DNA from: Saccharomycodes ludwigii
Lineage: Eukaryota > Ascomycota > Saccharomycetes > Saccharomycodales > Saccharomycodaceae
Reading direction: 5' to 3'
Length of the DNA: 64,000 nt
NCBI RefSeq assembly: GCF_020623625.1
Contig: NC_060205.1
Location: 799,501-863,500, forward strand
Notes under the pieces: model-generated
Told to the model about the DNA's origin: nothing
Databases searched by the model: none
The model's input: only the letters and a program-made list of their open reading frames with translations
Position numbers and translations under genes: made by a program
In this document: positions 30,386 through 43,092 of the stretch, in pieces
Numbering within the stretch: position 1 is the first letter of the stretch
Layout: each line of letters opens with the position of its first letter

Positions 30386-30813
30386 AGTATTTTAAGTGTG
30401 AACTATTTATTAGTTATTTCCTGCTTTAAAGTTTGGCCTCAACTGGTTCTGATTCCAACGCAATGATTTATTATAGACATTTCGGTTTTAAACACAAGAA
30501 GTTTAAATGGTTTTTTCGTTTAATTTGAATTGTTCTATCCATCTTTATAATGGATTGATTAATTTTTTAAAAAGAAAGGAAAGGCGGTATCTTCGGACAT
30601 TCGGATAAATACAACCAATTTTTTTTTTTTGTGTATCTTTGTCTACATATTATATTTTTTTATTACCTAGATATATAAATATATATTTTTATAAAACAAT
30701 ATCTTGTTAAAATCTCTAAATCAAAGATAATACCAGACCACATTCATGCATAGCAATTAAACACAAGAAAAAGAAGAAAAAAAAAAGAAGAAAAAAAAAA
30801 AAAAAGAAAAAAA
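30386..30813. promoter_or_regulatory. Divergent THP2-CDC23 promoter region
   Basis: 428 bp of A/T-rich DNA between divergent starts. The CDC23 leader is a purine run of AAG/A tracts (about 30768-30813). Two TTCGGA words occur at about 30593 and 30600. No conserved site is clear. Confidence 0.55.
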
Positions 30814-32961
30814 ATGGATCATTATCAAGTGTATGAAATTAAAAACAACTTAAGGAAATCTTCAATTGAATTATCTAAATGGAAATTAATCCAATCAGCG
30901 AAATGGTCATCCGAAGCCTTACATGGAATTATATCATTCGACCAAGAAGAAGGGCAAGAATACAAAAAAGATCATGATGATTATTCTGAAAATTGCTCGG
31001 TAGATTTATTGAGCAAATTTAACATACCGCCTTCACCAAATACTTTATTCACCAAAAACTTTGCAGATACTGCCAGTAACAAAACTAACAACAAAAATGA
31101 AGAACAATACACAAGCATTACAAATAAGGGTACTGCTGATATTCCATTAACTCAGGAAGAAGAGGATTTGTATCAATATGCATCATCTTTGTTTGATTGT
31201 AGGGAGTTCGATCGTTGCGTCTCGGTTTTGAGCAAAGCAAAACATCCAAGACTAATTTTTTTAAAACTATACACAACATATTTGTCCTGGGATAAGAAGT
31301 CACAAGAAAATTTGGAAAATGATTTGTTACCCAACACAACAAGTAATTCGATCAATAATGTTTCTAATAAGGAGTCCACCTCAACCAGAGAAACTTCCAC
31401 TAATAGTCGCGGTGGCAATCCTTCTAACAACAACAACATAAATTTACGATTTGGCACATCTTCTATTAGAAATTACTACGCTTCTTCCAATGACGATGAA
31501 CAAAATCAAATATTTTATAAACAAGAACAGTGTTCAACTGCAATGGGAAACAGTGGTTTAAAAGTCAATATACCATCAATCCTGAAGGAATTAGACACCA
31601 CATTAGAAAGAATATTAACAGCTAATGACGATGATGCTAGTAATAAAAAAGGCCAAACAACACCAAGAGTATCCTCATCTTCAGCGCTAATACGGAAAAA
31701 AGATAAGATAGGATTGGCATTATTATACTACTTGCAAGGTATACTACTGAAACTACAAGATTCTCAAGCAAAAGCTTTGCATTCGTTCTTGACATCGGTC
31801 AAATTATATCCTTATAATTGGACTTGTTGGTCTGAAATTTTGGATTGTCTTTCAAGAGCAGATGAAGCCAGCTTATTGCTTCATCATCTAAATAGGGAGA
31901 TGGATCCAAATAACGTTATGTTACATTTTTTTAAAGTTGTATTGTTCCAAGAATTTTGTAAAAGCAACACTGATGACTACAACTTGAATGAGGAATTTTT
32001 AAGTGATTTAAACTACTTACTAACGTTATTCCCCAATTTTGCATTTATAAAGTCAAAACAAGCGTTAATAAATTACGAATATATGGATTACATAAATGCT
32101 GAACAAATATTTGACGATATCGTTAAAAGGGATCCGTATAGGTTGGAAGACCTAGATACCTATTCCAATATCTTGTACGTCATGCAAAAATTCTCAAAGT
32201 TGGCTTATTTAGCACAAATGACTAGTAATATAGATAGATTTAGACCAGAAACCTGTTGTATTGTCGGAAATTACTATTCATCAAAACAGGATCATGCAAA
32301 AGCAATCATGTACTTTAGAAGAGCGTTGACTCTAAACAAGAATTATACAAATGCCTGGACATTAATGGGCCACGAGTTTGTTGAATTGAAAAATACACAT
32401 GCGGCTATACAGGCCTATCGCAGAGCTGTAGAAATTAACACCAGAGATTATAAAGCTTGGTACGGTTTGGGTCAAGCTTATGAACTTATTGGTAGAAGAT
32501 TATATTCTTTGTATTATTTACAGAAAGCATGTAGTTTGAAACCGTTTGACAAAAGAATGTGGCAGAGTTTGGGCAATTGTTATGAAAAAATGGATAAGAA
32601 TGAAAAAGTATATGATTCTATTAAGTGTTACGAAAGAGCTTTGCAATTAACTAATCTCAATGAATACGACAGTATGCAATTATCTTACAAGTTGGCAGAA
32701 TTGAATTTGAAAATAGATAACATGGTTGTTTGTGAAAAGTATATGAAGAAATGTTGTAAAATAGGAGAACTTAATCATTCAAATCTTTACAGTCCAGAGT
32801 TAAACAGTGCTCGTTTATGGTTGGCTAGGCATGAAATGAGTAATAAACATTACTCTACGGCATATCAATATGCATCTGGGGTTACAGATGGTGTTTCAAA
32901 AGAAATTGAAGAGGCTAGAAATATTGCAAGGGAATGTAGAAGAATATTGGATAAGGATTGA
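30814..32961 (+). CDS. CDC23: Cdc23, APC/C TPR subunit (APC8)
   Basis: Tetratricopeptide scaffold subunit of the anaphase-promoting complex ubiquitin ligase. The N-terminal APC8 domain (LRKSSIELSKWKLIQSAKW, residues about 13-31) and DCREFDRCV are conserved. TPR repeats fill about 300-690, with the highly conserved block YSNILYVMQK, IDRFRPETCCIVGNYYS, AIMYFRRALTLNK, NAWTLMGHEFVELKN and KAWYGLGQAYELI. Length 715 compares with 626 in S. cerevisiae; the extra residues are Asn/Ser/Thr-rich insertions at about 165-285. It runs in the same direction as PRP8, matching YHR166C-YHR165C. Confidence 0.98.
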   Translation: MDHYQVYEIKNNLRKSSIELSKWKLIQSAKWSSEALHGIISFDQEEGQEYKKDHDDYSENCSVDLLSKFNIPPSPNTLFTKNFADTASNKTNNKNEEQYTSITNKGTADIPLTQEEEDLYQYASSLFDCREFDRCVSVLSKAKHPRLIFLKLYTTYLSWDKKSQENLENDLLPNTTSNSINNVSNKESTSTRETSTNSRGGNPSNNNNINLRFGTSSIRNYYASSNDDEQNQIFYKQEQCSTAMGNSGLKVNIPSILKELDTTLERILTANDDDASNKKGQTTPRVSSSSALIRKKDKIGLALLYYLQGILLKLQDSQAKALHSFLTSVKLYPYNWTCWSEILDCLSRADEASLLLHHLNREMDPNNVMLHFFKVVLFQEFCKSNTDDYNLNEEFLSDLNYLLTLFPNFAFIKSKQALINYEYMDYINAEQIFDDIVKRDPYRLEDLDTYSNILYVMQKFSKLAYLAQMTSNIDRFRPETCCIVGNYYSSKQDHAKAIMYFRRALTLNKNYTNAWTLMGHEFVELKNTHAAIQAYRRAVEINTRDYKAWYGLGQAYELIGRRLYSLYYLQKACSLKPFDKRMWQSLGNCYEKMDKNEKVYDSIKCYERALQLTNLNEYDSMQLSYKLAELNLKIDNMVVCEKYMKKCCKIGELNHSNLYSPELNSARLWLARHEMSNKHYSTAYQYASGVTDGVSKEIEEARNIARECRRILDKD

Positions 32962-33339
32962 TTGGTGAAAAGAGAGGAGATAGGGAGGATAACATATGTA
33001 ATAACTGTTTATATTATTATTATTATTAACAATTTAATGATCATAAATTAATGTTACGTAGAAACTTGAACTTGTGAATGGCTTTCACAAAGTTGATTAA
33101 AAAAAAAAAAAAAAAAAAAAAATTTCATCGCGTTATTTATAACGAAAACATTTCTTTTTTAAACACATTTAACATGCTTTTTTTTTTTTTTTTTTTTTCC
33201 CTTATTATTTGTATCGTCTTCTTGACAATGTTTAATAATATAACAACACAATTAAAGAGAAAAAAAAAATTTTTTTTGGTAAATAACCTATTATTATTGA
33301 ATCAACAAACATAGAATAATATATATATAATAGGCAATT
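32962..33339. other. CDC23-PRP8 intergenic region
   Basis: 378 bp with an A-tract (about 33099-33121), a T-tract (about 33180-33198) and an A9T8 block (about 33261-33278). It serves as PRP8 promoter; no gene seen. Confidence 0.6.
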
Positions 33340-36300
33340 ATGCGTGGCAATATATCACCACCTCTGCCAGAGTTGGAAAATGCTAATTTTAATAATGAAG
33401 ATTCATCTTTTCCACCACCACCGCCGCCTGGTTTTGAACAAGAGGATACGAATGACGAAGATATACCACCACCACCTCCTCCTCCTGGTTTTGAACAAGA
33501 AGATGTGAATGACGAAGATATACCACCACCACCTCCTCCTCCTGGTTTTGAACAAGAAGACGTGAATGATGAAGATATACCACCACCCCCACCACCACCA
33601 ATGTTCGAAGAGGAAGATATCACTATTCGTTTTAATAACTTACCATCTTCTTCAGCCCTTGAAGCTCAAAAGATTATCAGTAAAAATACTTCCCAGTCAC
33701 TGCTTAAAGTAGAAGAAAACAATACAAGAAAATTTAAAACTTTTCCTCCACCAGGTTTTGAAGAAAACCTACCTTTAGGATCCAAGAGAAAAAATAATAC
33801 TAATGAAACCTCAAAAGAACAACCTTCAACAAAAAAAAGAAAACTTTTTTTGGAAAATGAATTGAATAAATCTAAAAAAGATTGGTTAACATTACAAAAA
33901 CAAAGATTTAGAAAAGACCTACAAAATAAAGGTATGAAAACACCTATGAAGAAACAAGGGAAAGTCATTCCCCAGAAAGTTGATCTTCCTAAAGAGCATT
34001 TAAGAAAGATTTTTAATAGTCACATAAATATGTCTGGAAAGAGGTTTAATAACGACAAGACTATCCATTTAGCGGCTTTGAAATATATGCCTCATGCTGT
34101 TTTAAAATTACTTGAAAATATGCCACAGCCATGGGAAAATCAAAAGGAGGTACGTGTCTTGTATCATATAACAGGGGCTATTACATTTGTGAACGAGATA
34201 CCAAGGGTTATTGAGCCAGTATATGTTGCCCAGTGGTCTACTATGTGGATAGCAATGAGAAGAGAAAAAAGAGATAGACAACATTTTAAAAGAATTAGAT
34301 TACCCACCTTTGATGATGATGAACCACCAATTTTGTATGAAGAGTCAATCGAACCTTTGGAAGTTCCAGAACCCATTTTTTTAGAATTGGATCCAGAAGA
34401 CGATAGGCTAGTTAGCAATTGGCTATATGATAGCAAACCATTGGTGGAAAATAGGGTAAAAGTTAATGGTTCATCCTATAAACGTTGGAAGCTTGATATA
34501 CCAACATTGGCGAATTTGTATAGATTAGCTACTCCCTTGGTTAACCAGGTAAATGACCCTAATTATTATTACTTATTCGATAAAAAGTCCTTTATGACTT
34601 CAAAGGCGATTAATAACGCTCTTCCCGGTGGTCCAAAGTTTGAACCGTTATTTCCTCATGAAGATGATATAGATAACGAAGATTTTACTGAGTTTAACAG
34701 CATTGATCGTCTCATATTTCGTAATAAGATAAGAACCGAATATAAAATTGCGTATCCGCAATTATATATCCCGAGACCACGAAAAGTTGAGGTTATCAAA
34801 TCTGGGAACCCAATATTATGTCTAGTAGAAAATGATGGAATGGATTTTTTCAGTTATGACAATCAGCTTTTGAGTGCTATCAACTTTAAAAAATCGGAAA
34901 AGACACAAAGAGAACTTTTACGTAGGAAGGATGATTTTGAATTGTTTCAAGGTTTCAAACCCTTGTTGTGTGACGAAAGTTTAGAATTGCCCAATTTGGA
35001 TGATGCAGTTTCATTGTATCATGCACCCTTCCCATTTAACCGAAAAAGTGGGCACATGATAAGGGCCGAGGATGCAACGTTGATGAAACATTGGTATTTA
35101 CAGCACCCAGACGAAGATGACTATCCGCTAAAAGTGAAAGTTTCATATCAGAAACTGTTGAAGAATTACGTTTTAACCGAATTACACTCGAAAAAGCCCA
35201 TGGCACAAAAAAAAATCAAATTGTTAAAGCGTTTGAGAAATACTAAATATTTCCAGCAAACTAAAATTGATTGGGTTGAAGCAGGATTACAAGTAATTAG
35301 ACAAGGTCACAACATGTTAAATCTATTGATACATCGTAAAGGATTAACTTACTTGCATTTGGATTATAATTTCAATTTGAAGCCAACCAAAACTTTGACT
35401 ACAAAGGAACGTAAAAAATCAAGATTCGGTCATGCATTCCATCTAATGAGAGAAATTCTAAAGATTACTAAATTGCTAGTTGATGTTCAAGTTCAATATA
35501 GGTTGGACCAAATTGATGCATACCAACTGGCAGATGGTATTTATTATATTTTGAATCATTTGGGTCATTTAACGGGTATTTATCGTTACAAATATAAAAT
35601 CATGCACCAGATTAGGGCATGCAAAGACTTGAAGCATGTTATTTATTATAGATTCAATAAAATAATCGGTAAGGGGCCGGGATGCGGTTTTTGGCAGCCA
35701 GCATGGAAAGTTTTGGTGTTTTTTTTGAGAGGTACGACCCCCTTATTGGAAAGATGGCTAAGTAATTTATTAAGCAGACAATTTGAAGGTCGTTCTAACG
35801 AGGTAGCAAAGACTACCACAAAACAGAGAGTGGACGCCTACTATGATCTAGAGTTAAGAGCTTCTGTTATGAATGATATATTGGATATGATCCCGCAGGA
35901 TTTAAGACAGAGCAAGGCGAAAACAATTTTACAACATTTGGGTGAGGCATGGAGATGTTGGAAGGCAAATATACCTTGGGATGTTCCTGGAATGCCCGTT
36001 CCAATTAAAAATATCATTGAGAGATATGTGAAATCTAAAGCGGATGGTTGGATCTCGGGTGCTCATAAAAATAGAGAACGGATAAAGAAAGGTGAGCATG
36101 TTGAAAAAAATGTAATACGTAAAAATTTGGGCAGATTAACCAGATTATGGGTTAGAAATGAACAAGAACGTCAAGAGGAAATGCAACATAATGGACCATA
36201 TATTTCACCAGAAGAAGCCACAGCAATATTTTCTACTATGGTTGATTGGCTATCTTCACGAGATTTTTCACCAATTCCTTTCCCGCCTTTAAACTATAAG

Positions 36301-39300
36301 CATGATAATAAAATCTTGGTATTGGCGTTGGAAAATTTAAAACAGGCTTACGAAAATAAAAGCAGGTTGGTTCAGTCAGAAAGGGAAGAGCTTGCATTGA
36401 TCGAACAGGCTTATGATAATCCACATGAGACTTTGAATAGGATAAAGAAGTATTTACTTACACAACGGTCTTTTAAGCCTGTGCAAGTGAGTATGATGGA
36501 TTATTATCAATATATTCAACCACTTTACACCATTGACCCCATTGAAAAAATTACAGACGCATATTTAGATCAGTATCTATGGTTTGAGGCTGATAAAAGA
36601 CAGTTGTTCCCAAATTGGATCAAACCCAGCGATTCTGAGATTCCTCAATTGTTGGTTTATAAGTGGTGTCAAGGTATTAACAACTTGCACGATATATGGA
36701 ATGTCTCTGATGGTCAATCTACAGTTTTGCTAGAGACTAGCTTACAGCAACTTACTGAAAATATTGACTTCACTTTATTAAACCGTTTGCTAAGATTGAT
36801 AATGGACCCTAATATGGCAGATTATATAACTGCGAAAAATAATGTCAAGATAAACTTCAAAGATATGAGTTACGTTAATAAGTATGGTCTAATTCGAGGC
36901 CTTTTTTTTGCAACATTTATCTATCAGTACTATGGTTTGATGGTTGATCTATTGTTATTAGGTCCAGATAGAGCACATGAATTGGCAGGAGGTGTGGATT
37001 CGCCTAATGAATTTTTAGCGTACGAAAACCTAAACACCGAGATTAAACATCCGATAAGACTCTATTGTCGTTATTTTGACAAAATACACATTGTTTTCCG
37101 CTTAAGCGAATTGGATTCAGAGGATTTGATTAAGGATTACTTGTTGGAAAATCCAGATCCAAATTTTGAAAATGCGGTTGGTTATAACAATAAGACGTGT
37201 TGGCCACGTGACTGTCGTATGAGATTAATGAGGCGAGATGTAAACTTAGGCAGGGCTTTATTTTGGGAATTCTCCTCGAGGTTGCCGACTTCAATAGCCA
37301 CTGTTAAATGGGAGGATTCGTTTGTTTCTGTTTACAGTAAAAATAACCCCAATTTGCTATTTTCTATGTGTGGCTTTGAAGTTAGAATACTTCCAAAGAG
37401 CAGGGTCATTGAATCTAAGTCTTATGACGAAGGTGTATGGGATTTAATCAACTTTAACACCAAAGAAAGGACTGCCAAAGCTTTTTTGAGAGTTTCAGAT
37501 GAGGAAATAACTAAATTTGACACAAGGATTCGTATTTTAGTAATGTCAGCTGGCTCCAATACGTTTACTAAGATTGCAGGTAGATGGAATTTGGCGTTGA
37601 TAGCATTGTTTACCTATTTTAGGGAGGCTATTGTTGCCACAACCTCTCTTTTGGATATTTTGGTGAAAGCGGAAACAAGGGTGCAAAACCATGTTAAGTT
37701 AGGGTTAAACTCCAAAATGCCGACACGTTTCCCTCCAGTTGTATTTTACGCTCCCAAAGAATTGGGTGGTTTGGGTATGCTAAGTGCTTCACACATTTTG
37801 ATTCCTGCTACTGATTTAACGTGGTCTAAACAAACAGATACAGGCATAACTCATTTCAGGGCTGGTATGTCACATACGGATGAAAAATATATCCCCACTT
37901 TATTTAGATACATCACTTCGTGGGAAAATGAGTTTTTAGATTCACAACGAGTGTGGTCCGATTATGCTGCAAAGAGGAAAGAAGCCCTTCGAGAAAATAG
38001 AAGATTGGCCTTTGAAGAGTTAGAAGATTCCTGGGATCGAGGTATACCACGTATCAGCACCTTATTTCAAAAAGATAGGCACACTTTGGCGTATGATAAG
38101 GGGTATAGGGCCCGTACTGAATTCAAAAATTATCGTTTGGAGCATTCAAACTCTTTTTGGTGGACTGTTGCTAACCATGATGGCAAATTATGGAACTTGA
38201 ACAGTTATCGTACGGATGTTATTCAGGCACTTGGTGGGATTGAAACTATTCTAGAGCACACGTTGTTCAAAGGTACTGGATTTACGTCCTGGGAGGGGTT
38301 GTTTTGGGAAAAGGCATCTGGATTTGAGGATTCTATGCAGTTTAAAAAATTGACAAATGCGCAAAGAACTGGTTTAAGTCAAATTCCGAATCGACGCTTT
38401 ACTTTATGGTGGTCACCTACAATTAACAGGGCCAATGTTTATGTTGGATTTTTGGTTCAGTTGGATTTGACTGGTATATTTTTGCATGGTAAGATCCCAA
38501 CATTGAAAATTTCATTAATTCAAATTTTCCGGGCCCATTTATGGCAAAAGATCCATGAGAGTATTGTTTTCGATTTATGCCAAATTTTGGATGGACAAAT
38601 GGATGTTTTGGGGATAGAAGAAGTCAAGAAAGAGGTTATTCATCCACGTAAATCGTACAAGATGAATTCTTCAGCCGCTGATATTACCCTAAATAGTACA
38701 AGCATGTGGAGTGTTTCCAAACCATCACTATTAAATGAAAGTCACGATGAGTTTAATGAAATTGAATCGGACAAGTTATGGATTGATGTTCAGTTGAGAT
38801 ATGGAGATTACGATTCGCACGATATATCGCGATATGTTCGTTCCAAATTTTTAGATTACACTACTGACAATGTTAGTATGTATCCATCGCCTGCCGGTGT
38901 TATGATTGGTATTGATTTGGCATATAATATGTATGATGCCTATGGTAATTGGTCTAAAGGATTAAAGCCAGTAGTTCAAAATAGTATGGCTACGATTATG
39001 CGTGCAAATCCATCGTTGTATGTATTGAGAGAACGTATTCGTAAGGGGCTACAAATTTATCAATCTCAAATACAAGAGCCGTATTTGAATTCGTCAAACT
39101 ATGCTGAGTTGTTTAATGATGATATCAAACTATTTATTGATGACACCAACGTTTATCGTGTTACAGTGCATAAGACATATGAGGGGAATGTTGCCACCAA
39201 ACCGATTAATGGGTGTGTTTTTATCTTAAATCCTAGGAGCGGGCAATTATTCATGAAAATTATTCACAAATCGGTATGGGCTGGGCAAAAGAGATTGGGT

Positions 39301-40821
39301 CAATTAGCTAAGTGGAAGACTGCAGAAGAAGTTACTGCGTTGATCAGATCTTTACCGAAAGAAGAACAACCCAAGCAGATTATTGTTACTCGTAAGGCTA
39401 TGATGGATCCATTAGAGGTTCACTTATTGGACTTTCCGAATATCTCACTCAGACCTTCCGAGTTAAGGTTGCCATTTGCTGCTGCCATGTCTATTGATAA
39501 ATTATCAGATGTTGTTTTAAAAGCTACCGAGCCACAAATGGTGCTGTTTAATATGTATGATGATTGGATGGATAGTATTTCTTCTTATACAGCATTTTCT
39601 AGGTTGATCTTATTACTAAGAGGCTTGAAAACTAACGAAGAAAGAGCCAAATACATTTTATATAAGGACCCAACAATTACTATAAGACCGCACCATTTAT
39701 GGCCCTCGTTTTCTGATGAACAATGGATTGAGGTTGAATCCAACATGAGAGACTTAATTTTGGAGGAATACAGCAACAAGTACAATGTTAATATATCCTC
39801 TTTGACCCAAACAGAAATTAAAGATCTAATTTTGGGTCAAAATATTAAGGCACCATCAGTAAGGAGACAGAAGATATTAGAGTTGCAAGAGGCCAAGCAG
39901 AAATTGGATGAACAAACCATGGCTGTTGCAGATACCGCGATGAAAACGAAAAGTGTTAATGCACAAGGTGAAGAGATTGTGGTTGTTGCTTCTTCGAACT
40001 ATGAAACACAAACATTTTCTTCAAAGAATGAATGGAGGGCACGTGCTATTTCAAATTCGTTGTTATCTTTAAGGTTGAAAAATATTTTTGTTTCATCAAC
40101 AACATTTGTCGATCAAAAGAACGTTTATATTTTGCCTAAAAATTTATTGAGCAAATTTATAGAAATATCAGATTCTAGATCACAAATTGCTGGTTTACTT
40201 TACGGCTTGTCGCCCTCCCCCGAACAAAATATGATTAAGGAGATAAGAACTATAGTTATGCTACCTCAAATAGGAAATGAATTGTCTGTTAATGTGTCCA
40301 GGAAATTGCCAACAAAATCAAGGGTCCTTGAAGGAATGGAGTTGCTAGGTTGGGTACACACGCAATTTAGTGAATTTAAGTTTATGACTCCCTCTGAGAT
40401 TTCTACTCATTCTCAGCTTTTCAGTAGTGGTGGTACTGGTGGTTGTATTGATCTTTCTATTTTTTCCACTTCTGGTAGCTTGTCGTTGTCTGCTTATACT
40501 TTATCTGAAAAGGGGTTTGAGTGGGGATTACAAAATAAAGCTATACATGATACTGATCCAGATGGATTTGAGCCAAGTTACAGCCAGTATGCTCAATTGT
40601 TGTTATCCGACCGTATTATTGGTAATTTTGTGGTTCCTGACAATGAGTTATGGAACTATGCTTTTATGGGGTCGAATTTCAATCCGGACGTGAAATATAA
40701 TTTAAAAATTGATGTTCCAATAGGTTTTTATGCTGAATTACATCGTGCTATTCATTTTACTCAATTCAATGAATTTGTTGGTGATGATTTAGAGGCCAAC
40801 CAAGAAGATTTGTTTGATTAG
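33340..40821 (+). CDS. PRP8: Prp8, core U5 snRNP splicing factor
   Basis: Central scaffold of the spliceosome catalytic core, contacting both splice sites, the branch point and U5/U6 snRNA. 2493 residues against 2413 in S. cerevisiae, open throughout. In order: a Pro-rich N-terminus with tandem repeats (about 20-90), a basic linker, the conserved N-terminal domain from [16 protein letters not shown], reverse-transcriptase-like and thumb parts (about 800-1400), a linker with [20 protein letters not shown], the endonuclease-like domain, the RNase H-like domain (about 1900-2120) and a C-terminal Jab1/MPN domain that controls Brr2 (ending [12 protein letters not shown]). The start at 33340 gives [11 protein letters not shown] and is the first Met. 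Codon 606 (CTG) aligns with a conserved Leu, which supports standard CUG decoding. Synteny: YHR165C. Confidence 0.99.
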   Translation: MRGNISPPLPELENANFNNEDSSFPPPPPPGFEQEDTNDEDIPPPPPPPGFEQEDVNDEDIPPPPPPPGFEQEDVNDEDIPPPPPPPMFEEEDITIRFNNLPSSSALEAQKIISKNTSQSLLKVEENNTRKFKTFPPPGFEENLPLGSKRKNNTNETSKEQPSTKKRKLFLENELNKSKKDWLTLQKQRFRKDLQNKGMKTPMKKQGKVIPQKVDLPKEHLRKIFNSHINMSGKRFNNDKTIHLAALKYMPHAVLKLLENMPQPWENQKEVRVLYHITGAITFVNEIPRVIEPVYVAQWSTMWIAMRREKRDRQHFKRIRLPTFDDDEPPILYEESIEPLEVPEPIFLELDPEDDRLVSNWLYDSKPLVENRVKVNGSSYKRWKLDIPTLANLYRLATPLVNQVNDPNYYYLFDKKSFMTSKAINNALPGGPKFEPLFPHEDDIDNEDFTEFNSIDRLIFRNKIRTEYKIAYPQLYIPRPRKVEVIKSGNPILCLVENDGMDFFSYDNQLLSAINFKKSEKTQRELLRRKDDFELFQGFKPLLCDESLELPNLDDAVSLYHAPFPFNRKSGHMIRAEDATLMKHWYLQHPDEDDYPLKVKVSYQKLLKNYVLTELHSKKPMAQKKIKLLKRLRNTKYFQQTKIDWVEAGLQVIRQGHNMLNLLIHRKGLTYLHLDYNFNLKPTKTLTTKERKKSRFGHAFHLMREILKITKLLVDVQVQYRLDQIDAYQLADGIYYILNHLGHLTGIYRYKYKIMHQIRACKDLKHVIYYRFNKIIGKGPGCGFWQPAWKVLVFFLRGTTPLLERWLSNLLSRQFEGRSNEVAKTTTKQRVDAYYDLELRASVMNDILDMIPQDLRQSKAKTILQHLGEAWRCWKANIPWDVPGMPVPIKNIIERYVKSKADGWISGAHKNRERIKKGEHVEKNVIRKNLGRLTRLWVRNEQERQEEMQHNGPYISPEEATAIFSTMVDWLSSRDFSPIPFPPLNYKHDNKILVLALENLKQAYENKSRLVQSEREELALIEQAYDNPHETLNRIKKYLLTQRSFKPVQVSMMDYYQYIQPLYTIDPIEKITDAYLDQYLWFEADKRQLFPNWIKPSDSEIPQLLVYKWCQGINNLHDIWNVSDGQSTVLLETSLQQLTENIDFTLLNRLLRLIMDPNMADYITAKNNVKINFKDMSYVNKYGLIRGLFFATFIYQYYGLMVDLLLLGPDRAHELAGGVDSPNEFLAYENLNTEIKHPIRLYCRYFDKIHIVFRLSELDSEDLIKDYLLENPDPNFENAVGYNNKTCWPRDCRMRLMRRDVNLGRALFWEFSSRLPTSIATVKWEDSFVSVYSKNNPNLLFSMCGFEVRILPKSRVIESKSYDEGVWDLINFNTKERTAKAFLRVSDEEITKFDTRIRILVMSAGSNTFTKIAGRWNLALIALFTYFREAIVATTSLLDILVKAETRVQNHVKLGLNSKMPTRFPPVVFYAPKELGGLGMLSASHILIPATDLTWSKQTDTGITHFRAGMSHTDEKYIPTLFRYITSWENEFLDSQRVWSDYAAKRKEALRENRRLAFEELEDSWDRGIPRISTLFQKDRHTLAYDKGYRARTEFKNYRLEHSNSFWWTVANHDGKLWNLNSYRTDVIQALGGIETILEHTLFKGTGFTSWEGLFWEKASGFEDSMQFKKLTNAQRTGLSQIPNRRFTLWWSPTINRANVYVGFLVQLDLTGIFLHGKIPTLKISLIQIFRAHLWQKIHESIVFDLCQILDGQMDVLGIEEVKKEVIHPRKSYKMNSSAADITLNSTSMWSVSKPSLLNESHDEFNEIESDKLWIDVQLRYGDYDSHDISRYVRSKFLDYTTDNVSMYPSPAGVMIGIDLAYNMYDAYGNWSKGLKPVVQNSMATIMRANPSLYVLRERIRKGLQIYQSQIQEPYLNSSNYAELFNDDIKLFIDDTNVYRVTVHKTYEGNVATKPINGCVFILNPRSGQLFMKIIHKSVWAGQKRLGQLAKWKTAEEVTALIRSLPKEEQPKQIIVTRKAMMDPLEVHLLDFPNISLRPSELRLPFAAAMSIDKLSDVVLKATEPQMVLFNMYDDWMDSISSYTAFSRLILLLRGLKTNEERAKYILYKDPTITIRPHHLWPSFSDEQWIEVESNMRDLILEEYSNKYNVNISSLTQTEIKDLILGQNIKAPSVRRQKILELQEAKQKLDEQTMAVADTAMKTKSVNAQGEEIVVVASSNYETQTFSSKNEWRARAISNSLLSLRLKNIFVSSTTFVDQKNVYILPKNLLSKFIEISDSRSQIAGLLYGLSPSPEQNMIKEIRTIVMLPQIGNELSVNVSRKLPTKSRVLEGMELLGWVHTQFSEFKFMTPSEISTHSQLFSSGGTGGCIDLSIFSTSGSLSLSAYTLSEKGFEWGLQNKAIHDTDPDGFEPSYSQYAQLLLSDRIIGNFVVPDNELWNYAFMGSNFNPDVKYNLKIDVPIGFYAELHRAIHFTQFNEFVGDDLEANQEDLFD
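33430..33600 (+). repeat. 57-bp tandem repeat inside PRP8
   Basis: Three head-to-tail copies start at 33430, 33487 and 33544. Each encodes 19 residues of the form GFEQED-x-NDEDI followed by seven Pro. Copies one and two are almost identical at DNA level; the last Pro block uses different codons. S. cerevisiae Prp8 has a comparable but irregular Pro-rich start, so the regular array looks like recent local expansion. Confidence 0.95.
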
Positions 40822-40957
40822 TTTACAGGGGGTTTTTGTTTTTGTTTTTGTAAGTATTATTGTTAATTAGATGTGTATAATGTGTTTAGTAAGTGTTATT
40901 TTGATGTAAACTGATAGTTTGATTGATTGATGTGTTGAAAAGGGCTTTTTATATAGT

Positions 40958-40993
<36 letters not shown>

Positions 40994-41297
40994 CTTTATA
41001 AAAATAGTTGTTTTTCGTTCTGGTAGGCCACTCAACTTGTTTGCTTGTGTGTTTTTGAAGCGTATTTTTGGCCTTAAGCAAGCAAATAATTATTTGTTCT
41101 GTTTAATTGTACTTTAAGCGTTTCGAAATCAAATGGAACTTTAAAAGTTAAAAAAAATACATCAGCCATCCAACATCTATAAAACTCATAATTAAAAAGT
41201 TTTTTTTTTTTTTTTTTTTCCTGTTTTTGTAAGGTTAGAAGGGAAAAAAGTTAAATTTTTCACACTTGAATCATTTAAGTAACAGTTTAGAACTTCC
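40822..41297. other. PRP8-GYP6 intergenic region (synteny breakpoint)
   Basis: No gene. T30 tract at 40960-40989 and another T-tract (about 41199-41219). Gene order to the left matches S. cerevisiae chromosome VIII/VII and to the right chromosome XI/X. No tRNA or repeat that could explain the join is visible here. Confidence 0.6.
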
Positions 41298-41855
41298 ATG
41301 AATACAACAACCATTAATAAGAGCCACGATGATGGTAACAAATCTATTCAAAATTTGATATTGAATAAATTCCCAACCAAAGATGATTTAATTAATAAAG
41401 GTATTTGGAAAGGTGATATATATAAACCAATATATTCATTAGATATGGAAAATAGTGGTGAAGAGGGGAATATTAGAGGATGGGTTTGGAAAACTTTATT
41501 GTTGAATAGTATTATAGATGACGAAGAGATTATTAGTAGTAACATAACTAGTAATATTGCATCTTCATTACCATCTCCATCACCTCCTCCTATCTCTACA
41601 GATACTGCTTTGAATAGAAAAATTAGTAGAATTCAAACACAAAAAAGAAAATTATATATGAATGGTAATATTATTAATCCAAATGGTACTAATAGTGCTA
41701 TTAATAATAAACGAATTAATAGTATAGCAAATGATTATAGTACTAATAGTAACAATAATCACAATGATGTAGAGAATGATAGTGATGTTGATTACGACTT
41801 TCATAATGCTATCAATAGTAAGAACAAGAATAATAACGACAACAACAACAACAAC

Positions 41856-41895
<40 letters not shown>

Positions 41896-43007
41896 GAAGC
41901 ATTAGTAGTAATAGCGGATTTGTCATGTTGGATGAATTGAAACCGCTTCCCACTACTTTTGAAAACACTCGCTGTGAAGAAATCATAGAGAATGATGTTC
42001 GTGCCAGTGCTAATAACACCATTGGTAACACTAAAAAAAGATTATTAACACCAATGTCTACGGAGTCAGACCCACTGTTAAACAACAAAGGTATATTTAA
42101 CAAGACCAACAACAATGACGATGCTGACGAAATCAACAGTAACAACTTGGAACACCAGTTGGAAATTATTAAGCTAGATACCAACAGATTATTACTATAT
42201 GATATTTATAAATCTATACCGATTCAACAGGATATTCAATTAATATTATACAATTACTTAATTTACAATAGAACCACATATAAACAGGGCTTTCACGAGA
42301 TAGTAGCAATTATATACCACCATTTAGATTATTCTGACAAGTTATCAACATTAAATATTTTCAATAAATTTATGGTTGAGGGTGGTATCAGTTTGTTTTT
42401 CAACGAAAGCGAGTTGATCAACTGGAAAAAAAACAAATTTGAGCCATTGTTATCCTTTTGTGTTCCTAGCATATATGATTCAATTTTGAAAAACTTTAAA
42501 CTGGACAACACAGTGTGGTTAATCAGGTGGTGTAGATTGATTTTTATTAGAGAATTAGATTTAAATAAGGAAGTCTTACCCATTTGGGATCATTTTTTAA
42601 CTTTCAAATACAATTTACTGGACTTGATGAGTACCACCATCATTCTACTATTAGTTTTAATCAGTAAAAAAATAATTTGTTATTGTGATGACCAGAGTGA
42701 TTTAATTGATGTTTTATTGCATTACGAGGAGAACAATGCGTTACATAACACTATTTCTATAGTTGAATTAATGAAATATAGTGGTATGTTATGTGAAATC
42801 ATACAAAATGGTAGAACAAATACTTCCAGCTACAATAAGTTTGATAGGAAAACCATACAGCACCTAAGGGATATTATTAGAATTTTTAGCGATGTGTATT
42901 TACAAGATATGGAATGGTCACAGATGATGAATACTGTGGTTGATTCCAACAGGTTAAAGACACAACAAAAATTAAAAGACAGGATCAAATCCAAAATGAA
43001 AAAATAA
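41298..43007 (+). CDS. GYP6: TBC-domain Rab GTPase-activating protein, probably Gyp6
   Basis: GAP for a Rab GTPase; in S. cerevisiae Gyp6 acts on Ypt6 in Golgi-endosome traffic. The start of a TBC domain is seen at IRGWVWKTLLL (59-69). It is interrupted by an insert of about 215 Asn/Ser-rich residues, and the domain resumes with the catalytic motifs IKLDTNR (IxxDxxR arginine finger, about 292-298) and YKQG (YxQ glutamine finger, about 329-332), then the helical remainder to about residue 470. Both catalytic fingers are therefore present. Length 569 compares with 458 in S. cerevisiae. The insert contains a poly-Asn run. The gene lies 3' of SDH1 on the opposite strand, the same relation as GYP6 (YJL044C) has to the SDH1 paralogue YJL045W, which favours GYP6 over other TBC proteins. 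Confidence 0.8.
41830..41895 (+). repeat. AAC/AAT trinucleotide run coding poly-Asn
   Basis: About 20 Asn codons, first mostly AAC and then AAT, inside the GYP6 insert. The purity of each half suggests replication slippage. Confidence 0.9.
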
Positions 43008-43061
43008 GCACTTGATGTAGCATATCTGATCGAAATATTAACAGTAATATAATAACAAAAA

Positions 43062-43092
<31 letters not shown>

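Noticed and set aside
33294-33623. Gly-rich open frame antisense to the PRP8 repeat
   Set aside because: It is the reverse reading of the Pro codons in PRP8.
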